A stretch of 35,417 nucleotides of DNA from Leptolyngbyaceae cyanobacterium CSU_1_3 (GTDB taxonomy: Bacteria > Cyanobacteriota > Cyanobacteriia > Leptolyngbyales > Leptolyngbyaceae), in contig JAAUOZ010000043.1 of assembly GCA_012034655.1 (NCBI GenBank), positions 1 through 35,417 on the forward strand, written 5' to 3'. Made by a program: the position numbers and the translations under genes. Below, piece by piece: positions 15,548 to 24,311 of this stretch. The notes under the pieces are model-generated. The model ran no database searches. It was not told the DNA's origin and was given only the letters and a program-made list of their open reading frames with translations. The stretch's first letter is position 1. The number at the start of each line of letters is the position of its first letter.

Positions 15548-16849
15548 CGCGGCTAAAACTTGTTGATACCGTTGCTCTACATCATTACGATCGCATTCTT
15601 CAGACAATCCACTCTGACTCCCTCGCCAAATCATTTGAGCATGACGACGCAGGACGGCTCTTTGTTTTGAAGTTTCAACATAGGTAGCAATCAGTGCGAT
15701 CGCTTCGAGCAGTCGAATCGTGACCGCAGTATCCGACTGTGCATACTGCCGAATCTGATTAAAAGCGCGATCGATCAGAGCTTCAAAAGTCGTTGGCTCT
15801 GCAATAATTCGCAGCGTTTGATGGTCATCGTAGCGGTAACGAGAAGGAATGTCTCGCTGTGCTAATCGACTTAACCCTGCACTAAGGTGATCGATGCAGC
15901 GAATTGCTGTGAATGGATCATTGACCGCAGGAGAAAGCGCTCTTAATGCCATTTCAACGAGTTGCTCGATCGGAAAGGCAATATCTTGTTGTTCCGTTCG
16001 TTCATTGCCGAAGATGAAAGCTTTTTGAATTTGTTTGACGAGCTTTGGGGAAAGGTGGGAGTGTGGATAAACTAGAACTAGCGAAGTACTTGGAATAATA
16101 TACTTTCCGGGGCGTGTTTTAATGCACAACACAACATTGGCTTGACAGGCGAGTTGCATCAGTTCTTCATCATCGATCGCTTGTAGATATCCTTTTTTTA
16201 TTGCTTTAACAGGCGCAGATTGCTGCTCGAACTGTTTGAGAAGTTCTCCGACTTGTCGCGGCGGATGTTGTCCAATTCGCTCTGGGTAAAGTCGATCGAT
16301 AGCGCGATCGAGATCGTTGCTCACATTTACGATCACTTGCGAAACTTGAATAATCGTAGACGCATGATGAATAAAATAGATTAAAACACCTGTGCTGATA
16401 ATGGCAAGCACAACACCAACCGTGACAGCCATCTGAGGAACAAACGGGGAATAATCCTCACCTCGAATTGTTCTCAAGACTAATAAGCAATAAATAAAAG
16501 TCCCAATGAATGTTCCTAAGACAACCTGGTTGCCGATATCCTGCATGAAATTTCGCAGCAAGCGTGGGCCAAAATTAGAAGCAGCAAGTTGTAGGGCGAC
16601 GATCGTGATCGAAAAGGCGGTTCCTGCAACGGTAATCATCGACCCCGCGATCGCAGATAATACAGCCCGTGCGCCATCTGGCCCGCCTGTATAAAGCCAC
16701 CAAAGCTGAGTTGTTTCTGATTTGCCTGTGCGATCGAGATAGAGCATTGTGAAAGCGAGTGCGATCGCAGCAATGAGAACGAGCGATGGAAAAAACCAAT
16801 AGCTCGATTGTAAAGTGTCCCAATACTTACTCAGCTTCGTGTTTTTCAT
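15506..16849 (-). CDS. DUF2254 domain membrane protein
   Basis: A 447-residue protein of the DUF2254 family, of unknown function. It has four N-terminal helices, with the family segments ARAVLSAIAGSMITVAGTAF, SITIVALQLAASNFGPRLL and FMQDIGNQVVLGTFIGTFIY, then a long soluble C-terminal part (PAVNDPFTAIRCIDHLSAGL, and the QTLRIIAEPTTFEALIDRAF stretch). Start: the ATG at 16849 (MKNTKLSKYWDT) is chosen. The frame is open further upstream to 17056, but that part lies inside the MscS gene and codes for implausible sequence. This start overlaps the MscS 3' end by 23 bases, which points to translational coupling, and the gene is last in a probable four-gene operon. Confidence 0.88.
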   Translation of the reverse strand: MKNTKLSKYWDTLQSSYWFFPSLVLIAAIALAFTMLYLDRTGKSETTQLWWLYTGGPDGARAVLSAIAGSMITVAGTAFSITIVALQLAASNFGPRLLRNFMQDIGNQVVLGTFIGTFIYCLLVLRTIRGEDYSPFVPQMAVTVGVVLAIISTGVLIYFIHHASTIIQVSQVIVNVSNDLDRAIDRLYPERIGQHPPRQVGELLKQFEQQSAPVKAIKKGYLQAIDDEELMQLACQANVVLCIKTRPGKYIIPSTSLVLVYPHSHLSPKLVKQIQKAFIFGNERTEQQDIAFPIEQLVEMALRALSPAVNDPFTAIRCIDHLSAGLSRLAQRDIPSRYRYDDHQTLRIIAEPTTFEALIDRAFNQIRQYAQSDTAVTIRLLEAIALIATYVETSKQRAVLRRHAQMIWRGSQSGLSEECDRNDVEQRYQQVLAALDAEANESELRQL

Positions 16850-17843
16850 GGTGATGCGGAGAGGGATGACCGTTCTGCTGAACGCTGCGCTCTGCGATTG
16901 TTCGGAGTGCCCCGCTAATGCTGCGAGCGCGAGGAGCTTGTTTTTGTCCAGCAGTCCATCCTTCTCGCTGTCGAGTCCGATCGCCATCAGTGTCTTCGGT
17001 CTGATCGTGAAAAAGAATTTGCCGAGTGGGATAAGGCAAATCAATGCCATTTTCAACGTATAGCTTCTGTTTGATTGCGGTGATCACTTGATCGTGCGAT
17101 CGCAAATCGTCAATGCGACGCGGCGGCTTGATCCACCATCGTACTCGAATGTTAACGCTACTTTCTGCAAGTTCCATGACTAACACATCCGGAACAGGAT
17201 CACGCAGCACCTCATCTGTCTCTTCTAATGCTTGGTAAATCAGTTGTTTTGCCTGTTCGATGTCGTCACTGTACCCAATGCCCACATCGTATTCCATGCG
17301 GCGATTGTCAAAGGCTGTATTCACCGTCACCGAATTTGTAAACAGTTCAGAATTTGGGATCACAATGCGGCGATTGTCGTAAGTTCTAATCGTAGTGGCG
17401 CGAGTTTCAATGTTTTCGACGGTTCCCTCAAAGTTCTTAAACACAATTTGATCGCCAATCTGAAACGGTTCGGTTAAGAGAATCAAAACTCCTGATAGAA
17501 AGTTCTGTAATATGTCTCGAAACGCAAAGCCGATCGCAACACCACTGATTCCGAGCAGTTGCACTAAATCGCCTGCTCTAAAGGTTGGGACGACGATCGA
17601 CAATGCAACGAACAAGCCAATCAGAATTGTAACGCCCTGCACTAAACGTCCCAAAACTAATCCCAAGTTGCGGGCGCGTCGGCGGTTTTCGGTTGCTCGT
17701 CGCACCGCTCGCTTCATTGCTCCAGCAATAAAAAAGAAGATAAAAAAGACAATAATCGCAATCACTAAGTTGGGAAGCGAAGCGAGAAAGCCCCGCACCA
17801 TTGATTCAAGCTGTTTCCAGACCGCTGTTAGCTCAACATTCAT
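16827..17843 (-). CDS. MscS-family small-conductance mechanosensitive channel
   Basis: A 338-residue membrane protein of the MscS family, which releases solutes when membrane tension rises after hypo-osmotic shock. It has two to three helices at residues 20-130; the pore-lining segment and conserved start of the beta domain read QLLGISGVAIGFAFRDILQN, FLSGVLILLTEPFQIGDQIV, then FEGTVENIETRATTIRTYD, NRRIVIPNSELFTN, and the C-terminal alpha/beta domain. The extreme C-terminus is unusual: a polar, arginine-rich stretch ending HPSPHHHEKHEAE, a histidine cluster coded by the overlap with the next gene. It lies 87 bases downstream of the DUF389 gene. Confidence 0.93.
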   Translation of the reverse strand: MNVELTAVWKQLESMVRGFLASLPNLVIAIIVFFIFFFIAGAMKRAVRRATENRRRARNLGLVLGRLVQGVTILIGLFVALSIVVPTFRAGDLVQLLGISGVAIGFAFRDILQNFLSGVLILLTEPFQIGDQIVFKNFEGTVENIETRATTIRTYDNRRIVIPNSELFTNSVTVNTAFDNRRMEYDVGIGYSDDIEQAKQLIYQALEETDEVLRDPVPDVLVMELAESSVNIRVRWWIKPPRRIDDLRSHDQVITAIKQKLYVENGIDLPYPTRQILFHDQTEDTDGDRTRQREGWTAGQKQAPRARSISGALRTIAERSVQQNGHPSPHHHEKHEAE

Positions 17844-17930
17844 AGAATTGCTTTTCGGTGCATCATTCGCTCCAAGTTTAGAAGAAATAGCGAAGAATAA
17901 CGTCTACCTTCGGAAAAGATATTTCACAAC

Positions 17931-19205
17931 TTAGGGAGGATTTAAAACGGTGACACTTACAAGCGGAGTGACCTTAAATCCTTGATCTAGTAAGCGAGTT
18001 TGGATGGTTTGCGTTAAGCGATCGCTAATTTGCTGGTCTGAAAGAGAGCTTCCCGCCTGACGCTGAACATACACTTCAGCAAGTAGTGTATTCTGCCCTG
18101 CGATTTCTGCACGAGTAAACCGCACATTTGCCTCAACCAGTTGGACAAATTCAGCTTGCCCGATCGCTTGTTGCACTTCTGCATTGGCTCGTTGAGCGCG
18201 GCTCGATCGCTCAAACTGCGGTGAGTTCCAAAACTGCCAAAGCAAGATTGCAGCGAGTGAAACAAGAGACACAGTTAGTGCGATCGGAAAAACTTGCCGT
18301 TTTCCTCGTGAATAGCGGCTCCCTTGCGAAGTCAGTCCATAAAGGCGAAAAATCAACGTCGCTGATAGATGAATCCCAAACAGTTGCAACACCAGCAAAA
18401 AAAGTCCGCTCACGGTCATATCCCACCGCCCGATAGCGCTTGACATACCCACAATTCCAGCCGGAGGAGCAAGCGAAGCGGCAACTAACATTCCGGCTGC
18501 TGCTCCAGACACTAAACTACTGCGCTCAGACTGCACTAAATTCAGCGCTCCTGCTGCTCCTGCTGCTAATGGAATGAGAACTGCGACGGCTGAAATCTGG
18601 CTATTATCAAGCATCAATGATGTCGGAATCTGCTGTTGCAAAATTACACTGAGCAGAAACGCGATCGCAATCGTGACGGTTAATGCTGCAACATACCGGA
18701 GAATACTGCGTCCTAGTAGCTGTAAATCTCCGCGTGCGGTTGCGATCGCGCTATTCATCGCCGGGCCTGCAAACGGTGCAATCAACATTGCCGCAACCAG
18801 GAGATAGCTTGTATTCGTGTACAGTCCAATCCACACCACGATCCCTGCAACGGCAGCATACGCCAGAAAACTGCGCCACGATCCGACACTTTGTAGTCCA
18901 GATAGAAAAACCTCGATCGGACTGCGAGAGGTTACGTTTTTGACCTGCTGCGATGTTTCAGACTCAGGAGGACGTAGCGCCATCACTCCAGTTGGAATCA
19001 AAGTAATGTGAACATCTGACAAGTCTTCTAGTTTCGCAAGCAAGTCTTCGACTTTTCGGTTAGAAATATGAACAATGACGAGATCAATGCTTTGATCGGC
19101 GCGTTGGGCTTCAGTCTTTGCGAGATTAACCGCATCACAAGATTGTGCAATTTGTAGCACGGCATCTCCCTGTCCTTTCGGCACTTGAATCATGAGTTGG
19201 CGCAT
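17931..19205 (-). CDS. DUF389 family membrane protein with N-terminal soluble domain
   Basis: A 424-residue DUF389 protein. The N-terminal 90 residues (MRQLMIQVPKGQGDAVLQIA...) are a soluble ferredoxin-like domain usual in the long form of this family; the membrane core shows VAAMLIAPFAGPAMNSAIAT, ARGDLQLLGRSILRYVAAL, ISAVAVLIPLAAGAAGALN and GAAAGMLVAASLAPPAGIVG; a C-terminal soluble region follows. It differs from the shorter copy at 1929-2984, which lacks the N-terminal domain. Only six bases separate it from the upstream response-regulator gene, so the two are surely co-transcribed. Function is unknown; the company of MscS and DUF2254 suggests a membrane-stress role. Confidence 0.9.
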   Translation of the reverse strand: MRQLMIQVPKGQGDAVLQIAQSCDAVNLAKTEAQRADQSIDLVIVHISNRKVEDLLAKLEDLSDVHITLIPTGVMALRPPESETSQQVKNVTSRSPIEVFLSGLQSVGSWRSFLAYAAVAGIVVWIGLYTNTSYLLVAAMLIAPFAGPAMNSAIATARGDLQLLGRSILRYVAALTVTIAIAFLLSVILQQQIPTSLMLDNSQISAVAVLIPLAAGAAGALNLVQSERSSLVSGAAAGMLVAASLAPPAGIVGMSSAIGRWDMTVSGLFLLVLQLFGIHLSATLIFRLYGLTSQGSRYSRGKRQVFPIALTVSLVSLAAILLWQFWNSPQFERSSRAQRANAEVQQAIGQAEFVQLVEANVRFTRAEIAGQNTLLAEVYVQRQAGSSLSDQQISDRLTQTIQTRLLDQGFKVTPLVSVTVLNPP

Positions 19206-19211
19206 ACTTTC

Positions 19212-21062
19212 TTAGTAGAGATAGTTAAGTGGCTTCGTTGTATTGAGTTTGTTCAAATCCTTGGTGGTATTACCTTTGCGCTCCAAACAGTTAAGCATTC
19301 GAGTGAAGAAGCTTGATTCACTCACTGATTTGCTGACACAATCCGTCGCCCCCGCTGCAAACATCTGATCAACTGTGTCTGCATCAGTATGAACGGTGAG
19401 AAACAACACGGGCAAATGATGCCAACGCGGATCGCTGCGAATGACTCGGCAAAGATCAATTCCATTCATTTCAGGCATTTCGACATCCAGAATGAGCAGG
19501 TCTGGAGCAGAGTGAAGAAGCGCATTCCAAAATTGTGTTGGTGTTTCTAAGGTTGTGAGTTCTAAGGAAGAAGACCCGAAGTGCGATCGCATGGCGCTTA
19601 AGACTTGTGGATCATCATCGACGAGCAGAACTTTTGCTTGGGTTTGAGTGCAGTGTAATCGTTGAGCAACTTCCTGCAAAATTGCCGTTGTCGGTAACGA
19701 TTTAGATAAAAAGCTATCTCCACCTTGACGCATGATTTCAACTCGCTCCTGCAAGCTCTCGCGCTCAGTCCAAACAAAGACTTGGAACGGTTGCTCTAAA
19801 AGCTCGGATAGCAGCGTCAAGCCAGCTTGAAAACTTGGGGCACTATCTAAATCTAGTAGAATTCCGTCAGGCTGCTGATTCACAATCTTGATGAGTTCCT
19901 GCTCAACATCGCGATCGAGGTCACTAGAAATAGCGGCAGACGCAATTCGGATTTGCCAATTGGCTGCCTCTTTCGTGAAACAGTCAACCGACGCTAAATC
20001 CTGACTCAGCACAAGTAATAAAGGCTGATAGGCAATAGGTTCAGGAGTTGAAACTTGATTCAACATCTGACGGAGTTCTATCACCAGTTGATTCAGTGTT
20101 GAAGCTTGATCGGGAGTTGGTTTTGCTTGAAAGATATCTTCGAGGGCTTCTGCCAGTCGCGAACCTGCTGTAAATCCAAAAGTTCCCAATGCGCCAGCTA
20201 ACTTATGGGATTCCTGTTCTGCTTTTTGGCAAAGTTCATCATTCAGAATATCTTGTGCAAGTTCAGCGATCGCTTGCTCTAAGACGATAAAGCGATCGCT
20301 CAGTTTTGCGCCAAAGCTTTCTCTCGCTTTTTGAACTGCCAATTCTGTTTGTTGCTCGATCCAGATTGATGACTCAGATGTTTCCGCTTCAGACGGATTC
20401 AAGCGATAGCCCAACCCATAAACGGTTTCGATTAAATCAACGGGTGCGCCTGCTGCTGTCAACTTCTGCCGTAACGTTTTAATATATGATTTGATTGTCG
20501 CTTCTTGAGGGGGATCATCTAAATTCCATAGGTGATCGACGATCGCACTTCTGCTAAAAGTACGTTGACTATTGCGTAAGAATAACTCTAATACTCGGTA
20601 TTCCGTTGATGTTAAATTGACCAAGCGATCGCGATACGTGACTTTGCAAAGGCTTGGATCAAGCTGTAGATTTCCCCATTCTAAAATTGGAGATGTAGAG
20701 CTACTGCCTCGACGCAGTAATGCCCGAATCCGAGCCGTCAACTCGGAAAACTCAAAGGGTTTAATGAGATAGTCATCGGCTCCTGAATCCAACCCTAACA
20801 CTTTATCAGTCGTGGTATCTTTTGCGGTGAGCAAGAGAATTGGCATTTGCTGCCCAGTTTGGCGGAGTTGCTGACATAAACTGATACCGTCGAGTTTGGG
20901 TAACATTACATCGAGCAGAATTAAGTCGTAGTTTCCATGTTTCGCACACAGCCAACCGATCTCACCATCGATCGCAGCATCTACAACATACTGTTGTTGG
21001 GTCAGCACGTCCGCAATTGCTTTCGCTATCACCTCATCATCTTCTACCAATAAAATTTTCAT
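19212..21062 (-). CDS. Multi-domain response regulator: REC, winged helix, HPt, REC, REC
   Basis: A 616-residue two-component protein. Domains in order: receiver 1 (residues 1-115, phospho-acceptor D51 in LILLDVMLPKLDG, K101 in IKPFEFSE); OmpR/PhoB winged helix (127-222, LTSTEYRVLELFLRN and IKTLRQKL, GLGYRLNP); histidine phosphotransfer domain (245-345, H286 in ESHKLAGALGTFG); a degenerate receiver (347-470, GILLDLDSAPS) and a third receiver (476-600, D526 in LILDVEMPEMNG). Such a protein can both bind DNA and pass phosphate between receivers through its own HPt. It leads a likely operon with DUF389, MscS and DUF2254, and may control it. ATG at 21062. The cognate kinase is not adjacent. Confidence 0.92.
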   Translation of the reverse strand: MKILLVEDDEVIAKAIADVLTQQQYVVDAAIDGEIGWLCAKHGNYDLILLDVMLPKLDGISLCQQLRQTGQQMPILLLTAKDTTTDKVLGLDSGADDYLIKPFEFSELTARIRALLRRGSSSTSPILEWGNLQLDPSLCKVTYRDRLVNLTSTEYRVLELFLRNSQRTFSRSAIVDHLWNLDDPPQEATIKSYIKTLRQKLTAAGAPVDLIETVYGLGYRLNPSEAETSESSIWIEQQTELAVQKARESFGAKLSDRFIVLEQAIAELAQDILNDELCQKAEQESHKLAGALGTFGFTAGSRLAEALEDIFQAKPTPDQASTLNQLVIELRQMLNQVSTPEPIAYQPLLLVLSQDLASVDCFTKEAANWQIRIASAAISSDLDRDVEQELIKIVNQQPDGILLDLDSAPSFQAGLTLLSELLEQPFQVFVWTERESLQERVEIMRQGGDSFLSKSLPTTAILQEVAQRLHCTQTQAKVLLVDDDPQVLSAMRSHFGSSSLELTTLETPTQFWNALLHSAPDLLILDVEMPEMNGIDLCRVIRSDPRWHHLPVLFLTVHTDADTVDQMFAAGATDCVSKSVSESSFFTRMLNCLERKGNTTKDLNKLNTTKPLNYLY

Positions 21063-21460
21063 CGTCCCTCCTCGAATTGGAATGCAGCCTGTTTGCGCGG
21101 GTTCTTTACTATCTATTCGCTCCTATTAATCGTTCAGAATTTGGATTGAGTAGTTTACATCTAACTCCAGTTTGATGTTTCTTGCGTCTGTCGCGAGTTG
21201 TAAGCTTTACAAGACGTTTAAGAAGCTACTGTGAGGTAGATCTTATTTCTAATTCACGGCAATTTTAGATGAACTGCGATCGCGCTTTTAGGCACTTCCC
21301 TATCTCTTTAGAAGTAACTTAAGGGCGGCAGAAACATCTTCCACGAGTTTTCCACCATTCGGTTTTACTGTTCAAAGTGTGACGCTTCTCACTGGATCTA
21401 CAGAACGCTGAAGCGTTATTGATTCGCTTGTGAACGTCTTTATTTTGTCTAGGATTTGCG
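21063..21460. other. Divergent intergenic region (398 bp) with a 15-bp palindrome
   Basis: This spacer separates the response-regulator operon (minus) from the secreted-protein/lipoprotein pair (plus), so it should carry two outward promoters. I see no gene. A perfect inverted repeat TTGTAAGCTTTACAA (21198-21212, six-base arms, three-base centre) lies about 136 bases before the regulator start, and a second small one, AACGCTGAAGCGTT (21403-21416), lies about 45 bases before the plus-strand ATG. Either could be an operator; I could not fix -10/-35 elements with confidence. Confidence 0.35.
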
Positions 21461-22177
21461 ATGCGTATGTTCAACTCAAACAAGATCGGTTTAATTGGAG
21501 GTGTCTTCGGTGGACTCATTCTGGGTGTGCCAGTCTTATCCTCACCTGGACTGGCTGCACTAAACCCCTGCCCCAAAATCTACTACGAAGAACCTTATAA
21601 TAGTCGGCTGATTGTTTCACAAAACTGTCCTCCAAATGCAGCAACTCAAGCAACATTAAATAATCCAGGTGCTTTGCGTCCGGGGGTAGGAGGTAGCTTG
21701 CCAGGACAGGATCGCGCACCTATCCGAATTGCGCCTTCTAATGCACCCACCGTTCAACGACCCAGCATCTTTAATGAGCCACCCTATAACCGCGCGAACC
21801 CTGGAGCGCCCATCACATCGCCAATTCAACCTCCCCTGCCGGAACAGCGCTCGCAGCCTGTTGCAAGAGTGCTTCCTTCAAACGGAACTATCAATGTCAG
21901 CCTGAAGAACGACACGAATGTTATCGTCACTTATGAAGCGGTTCAGTACACCCAGAGACGGGCTTTAAGACCCGGAGAAACAGTAGTTCTACGAAATGTT
22001 CCTGTGCCCGTAACAGTCACTTTTGTTCGACAAGATAATGGTTTTGTCGAAGTGCTTCCGGTTGCGTCCTCTGAACGGGGTTTACTCTCGCTTGAATTAG
22101 AAGAAGACACTCAACCACTCGATTCAAATCAAGGAACAATTCGAGTTCAACGGGATGGTCAAGTCTTTCTGAACTAG
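21461..22177 (+). CDS. Secreted proline-rich hypothetical protein (238 aa)
   Basis: A signal peptide is seen (LIGGVFGGLILGVPVLSSPG, probable cut after GLAA near residue 33). The mature protein begins with a region with two cysteines (NPCPKIYYEEPYN, SQNCPPN), then about 80 residues of Pro/Asn/Ala-rich linker (APITSPIQPPLPEQRSQPVA), then a compact beta-rich C-terminal domain of about 90 residues (GTINVSLKNDTNVIVTYEAV, RPGETVVLRNVPVPVTVTF, TIRVQRDGQVFLN). No named family recognised. It is followed after 34 bases by a lipoprotein gene on the same strand; both are exported, so they probably form an operon serving the envelope. Confidence 0.75.
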   Translation: MRMFNSNKIGLIGGVFGGLILGVPVLSSPGLAALNPCPKIYYEEPYNSRLIVSQNCPPNAATQATLNNPGALRPGVGGSLPGQDRAPIRIAPSNAPTVQRPSIFNEPPYNRANPGAPITSPIQPPLPEQRSQPVARVLPSNGTINVSLKNDTNVIVTYEAVQYTQRRALRPGETVVLRNVPVPVTVTFVRQDNGFVEVLPVASSERGLLSLELEEDTQPLDSNQGTIRVQRDGQVFLN

Positions 22178-22211
22178 ATGTTAGCAAGCCATTATTGAGG
22201 AGAAATTTCTA

Positions 22212-23174
22212 ATGCAAAAGCCTTTTACCACTTTTAGAAAATATACTCAGCGAAATTCATTCCGAAAGTTTGGGACTGCGAAAAGTGCGATCGCGTTAGT
22301 GGTTGTTCTTAGCGTTCTGCCTGCCTGTAGCTCAGTGACACAGCGAGAATCAACAAACGCGACAGCGGAAAACATTGCAGAGAATGCAAATCAATACGTG
22401 GGTAGAACCGTCACAATCAGAAGTGAGCCGATTCGTAAAATTGGTTCTAATACCTTCACGATGAGCAGTCAACAATTTCTAGGCGGAGAACCAATTCTAG
22501 TTGTGAACGCAACGGGTAGACCTCTAGTTCTGCCTGCTGATAACAATCTGAAAATGCAAGTTACGGGTCAAGTCCGACAGTTTACGTTAGCAGATATCAA
22601 TCGAGATTATCGGCTTGGCTTAGATGCAGGAACATACCAAGAGTTTGAAAATCAACCCGCGATCATTGCTCAATCTGCGGCATTATCACCTGAACCTGGA
22701 GAGCTTGCTCAGAATCCATCTCGGTTCTATGGTCAAAGAATCGCTGTCTCCGGCGCAGTAGAGGATGTGAGAAATTCCAACGCTTTTACAATGGATGAGG
22801 ATAATCTGTTTGGTGGGCAAGATTTACTGGTCTTTAATCCCAACCCTAGACAAGCGATTCAAGATGATCAAACTGTTGTTGTTACAGGTGTTCTGCGCCC
22901 GTTTGTCATTGCCGAACTAGAGCGCGAGACAGCGTTCAACTGGAATCAAGGCTTTGTGCAACAGCTTGAAGCAGAATACCGCAATCGCCCTGTATTGGTT
23001 GCAGATACCGTTTATCCCTCTGCACTTCCAGAAGATAATGGAGCGATCTGGGGGCTTTTAGGACTGGCTGGTTTAGCGGGTCTATTTGGACTTGCATCCG
23101 GTAGACGATCGAGAGATAACAATAGAAACGAACTGCGTGATGCACCTGCTTATCGCAATCCTAGCATTCGCTGA
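22212..23174 (+). CDS. Two-repeat lipoprotein with WGxxGLxGL C-terminal membrane anchor
   Basis: A 320-residue exported protein. Lipobox VLPAC gives a lipidated cysteine at residue 39. Two homologous domains of about 100 residues follow: the first contains NQYVGRTVTIRSE, NTFTMSSQQFLGGEPILVVN and VTGQVRQFTLADI; the second PSRFYGQRIAVSGAVEDV, NAFTMDEDNLFGGQDLLVFN and VTGVLRPFVIAELER. Their rhythm (V-x-V-x-G, F-T-M-D, LLV-x-N, VTG-x-(L/V)-RPF) suggests a small beta-barrel, OB-like fold. The end carries WGLLGLAGLAGLFGLASGRR, a glycine-rich helix plus basic stop like the WGxxGxxG C-terminal motif. GAGGAG at 22197-22202 precedes the ATG. Paralogues lie at 28131-28661 and 31596-32435. Function unknown. 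Confidence 0.85.
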   Translation: MQKPFTTFRKYTQRNSFRKFGTAKSAIALVVVLSVLPACSSVTQRESTNATAENIAENANQYVGRTVTIRSEPIRKIGSNTFTMSSQQFLGGEPILVVNATGRPLVLPADNNLKMQVTGQVRQFTLADINRDYRLGLDAGTYQEFENQPAIIAQSAALSPEPGELAQNPSRFYGQRIAVSGAVEDVRNSNAFTMDEDNLFGGQDLLVFNPNPRQAIQDDQTVVVTGVLRPFVIAELERETAFNWNQGFVQQLEAEYRNRPVLVADTVYPSALPEDNGAIWGLLGLAGLAGLFGLASGRRSRDNNRNELRDAPAYRNPSIR

Positions 23175-23182
23175 TTCTAAAT

Positions 23183-23211
23183 ACTTCATGTGATGAACTG
23201 TTGCATGAAGT
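23183..23211. terminator. Hairpin between convergent genes, candidate bidirectional terminator
   Basis: ACTTCATG (23183-23190) pairs perfectly with CATGAAGT (23204-23211) around a 13-base loop. It lies nine bases after the lipoprotein stop and about 35 bases beyond the stop of the convergent channel gene. The T-rich tracts on both sides (TTGTTTGATT to the right; TATTTAG on the other strand) are short, so termination is likely but not certain. Confidence 0.45.
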
Positions 23212-23245
23212 TGTTTGATTGAAGGTGTTGAAGACGAAAAAGGAT

Positions 23246-24073
23246 TCAACTTTGATTTTGCGAGTCTGGCTGTTCAGAAAGCGAGTTAGCGGATAAATGA
23301 CTTTGGGATAAGGCGCGAATCTCTGTTCGCAGCGCTGCAATTTCTGACTGCAAAGCTTGAATCGATTTTGCTCCTGCGATTTCTGCTGCATCGTCTTCAG
23401 CATCTCGACCCACAAAGAAAGTGGCGATCGTCGCCGTCACATACCCAAACACCGCAAACCCATAGACTGCCAACACGAAACACAAAATTCGCCCTTCCGG
23501 TGATTGAGGAAAATAATCTGATCCTATCGAAGTTAAAAGCATCGCTGTCCACCACAACGCATCGCCATAGCTCTCTAAACCATCGGGTACTTCTCGTTCA
23601 AACGCATACATTCCTGCTGCACCGACGAATGTAACAATCGCAGTAGAAGCAAGCACATAGCCAAATCCGCGTCGTCGGAAACTCACACTCAGCGATCGCA
23701 TTCCTCGATTCGTGCGCGTCATGATGCCTAACAATCGGACTCCTCGCGCGGCTCGTACGACCCGAAAGATTCGCAAGATGCGTAGAGCAGGTAAGGCAAG
23801 TGAACAGACTGTGAGCCAATTCTGTCGGAGGTAGGTACGCTTGTGGGGTGCGATCGCAAATTCTAGTAAGAAATTGAAGATGAACAGAATCCAGATGGTC
23901 GTACTCACGGTATCGAGAAACGGATTGAGTCCCCAAATCAGTTCCACCACAAACAACGCCAGCCAGACAAAGCTCAAGATCAACATCGGTGCATCGAGCC
24001 ATTCTTCAAGCTGTTGAAGTACTTCACTTCGAGCTTGAGATAGAGAGTATTCAGGTGGATGTGGTTGATTCAT
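23246..24073 (-). CDS. Six-TM ion channel (voltage-gated ion transporter family)
   Basis: A 275-residue channel subunit with the S1-S6 plan. S4 carries the voltage-sensor arginines, RILRIFRVVRAARGVRLL (residues 98-115). The pore loop is WWTAMLLTSIGSDYFP (175-188): the usual TVGYGD K+ filter is replaced by T181-S-I-G-S-D186, seen in a bacterial subgroup annotated as ion transporter, so K+ selectivity cannot be assumed. After S6 (LAVYGFAVFGYVTATIATFFVG) comes a C-terminal coiled coil (QALQSEIAALRTEIRALSQS), probably for tetramer assembly. ATG at 24073 begins a short cytoplasmic N-terminus. It stands alone, convergent with the lipoprotein gene. Confidence 0.9.
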   Translation of the reverse strand: MNQPHPPEYSLSQARSEVLQQLEEWLDAPMLILSFVWLALFVVELIWGLNPFLDTVSTTIWILFIFNFLLEFAIAPHKRTYLRQNWLTVCSLALPALRILRIFRVVRAARGVRLLGIMTRTNRGMRSLSVSFRRRGFGYVLASTAIVTFVGAAGMYAFEREVPDGLESYGDALWWTAMLLTSIGSDYFPQSPEGRILCFVLAVYGFAVFGYVTATIATFFVGRDAEDDAAEIAGAKSIQALQSEIAALRTEIRALSQSHLSANSLSEQPDSQNQS

Positions 24074-24311
24074 ACTGCCGATGTAACTCGTCTGGTGTTA
24101 CTACATTTTTTGTGCTACAACTGCGATCGCGCTTCACAAATTGAAAACATGAGATTTGCAGTCATTCGTCAAACATTAAGCTGAATCAGCCTCGTTAGCC
24201 CCTCTCTGTAGAACGATTTCAGCAACATGACTAATACTCTACCGAGCAATTTGAGCGTGATTCAGCGCAGCCACAAGCGACACAGCATCGAATTAGCTTT
24301 CTCACACTTTC

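Noticed and set aside
16850..17056. N-terminal extension of DUF2254 and the wholly overlapping plus-strand frame
   Set aside because: Lies within the MscS gene; the predicted sequence is not like any DUF2254 N-terminus, and the ATG at 16849 gives the normal family length.
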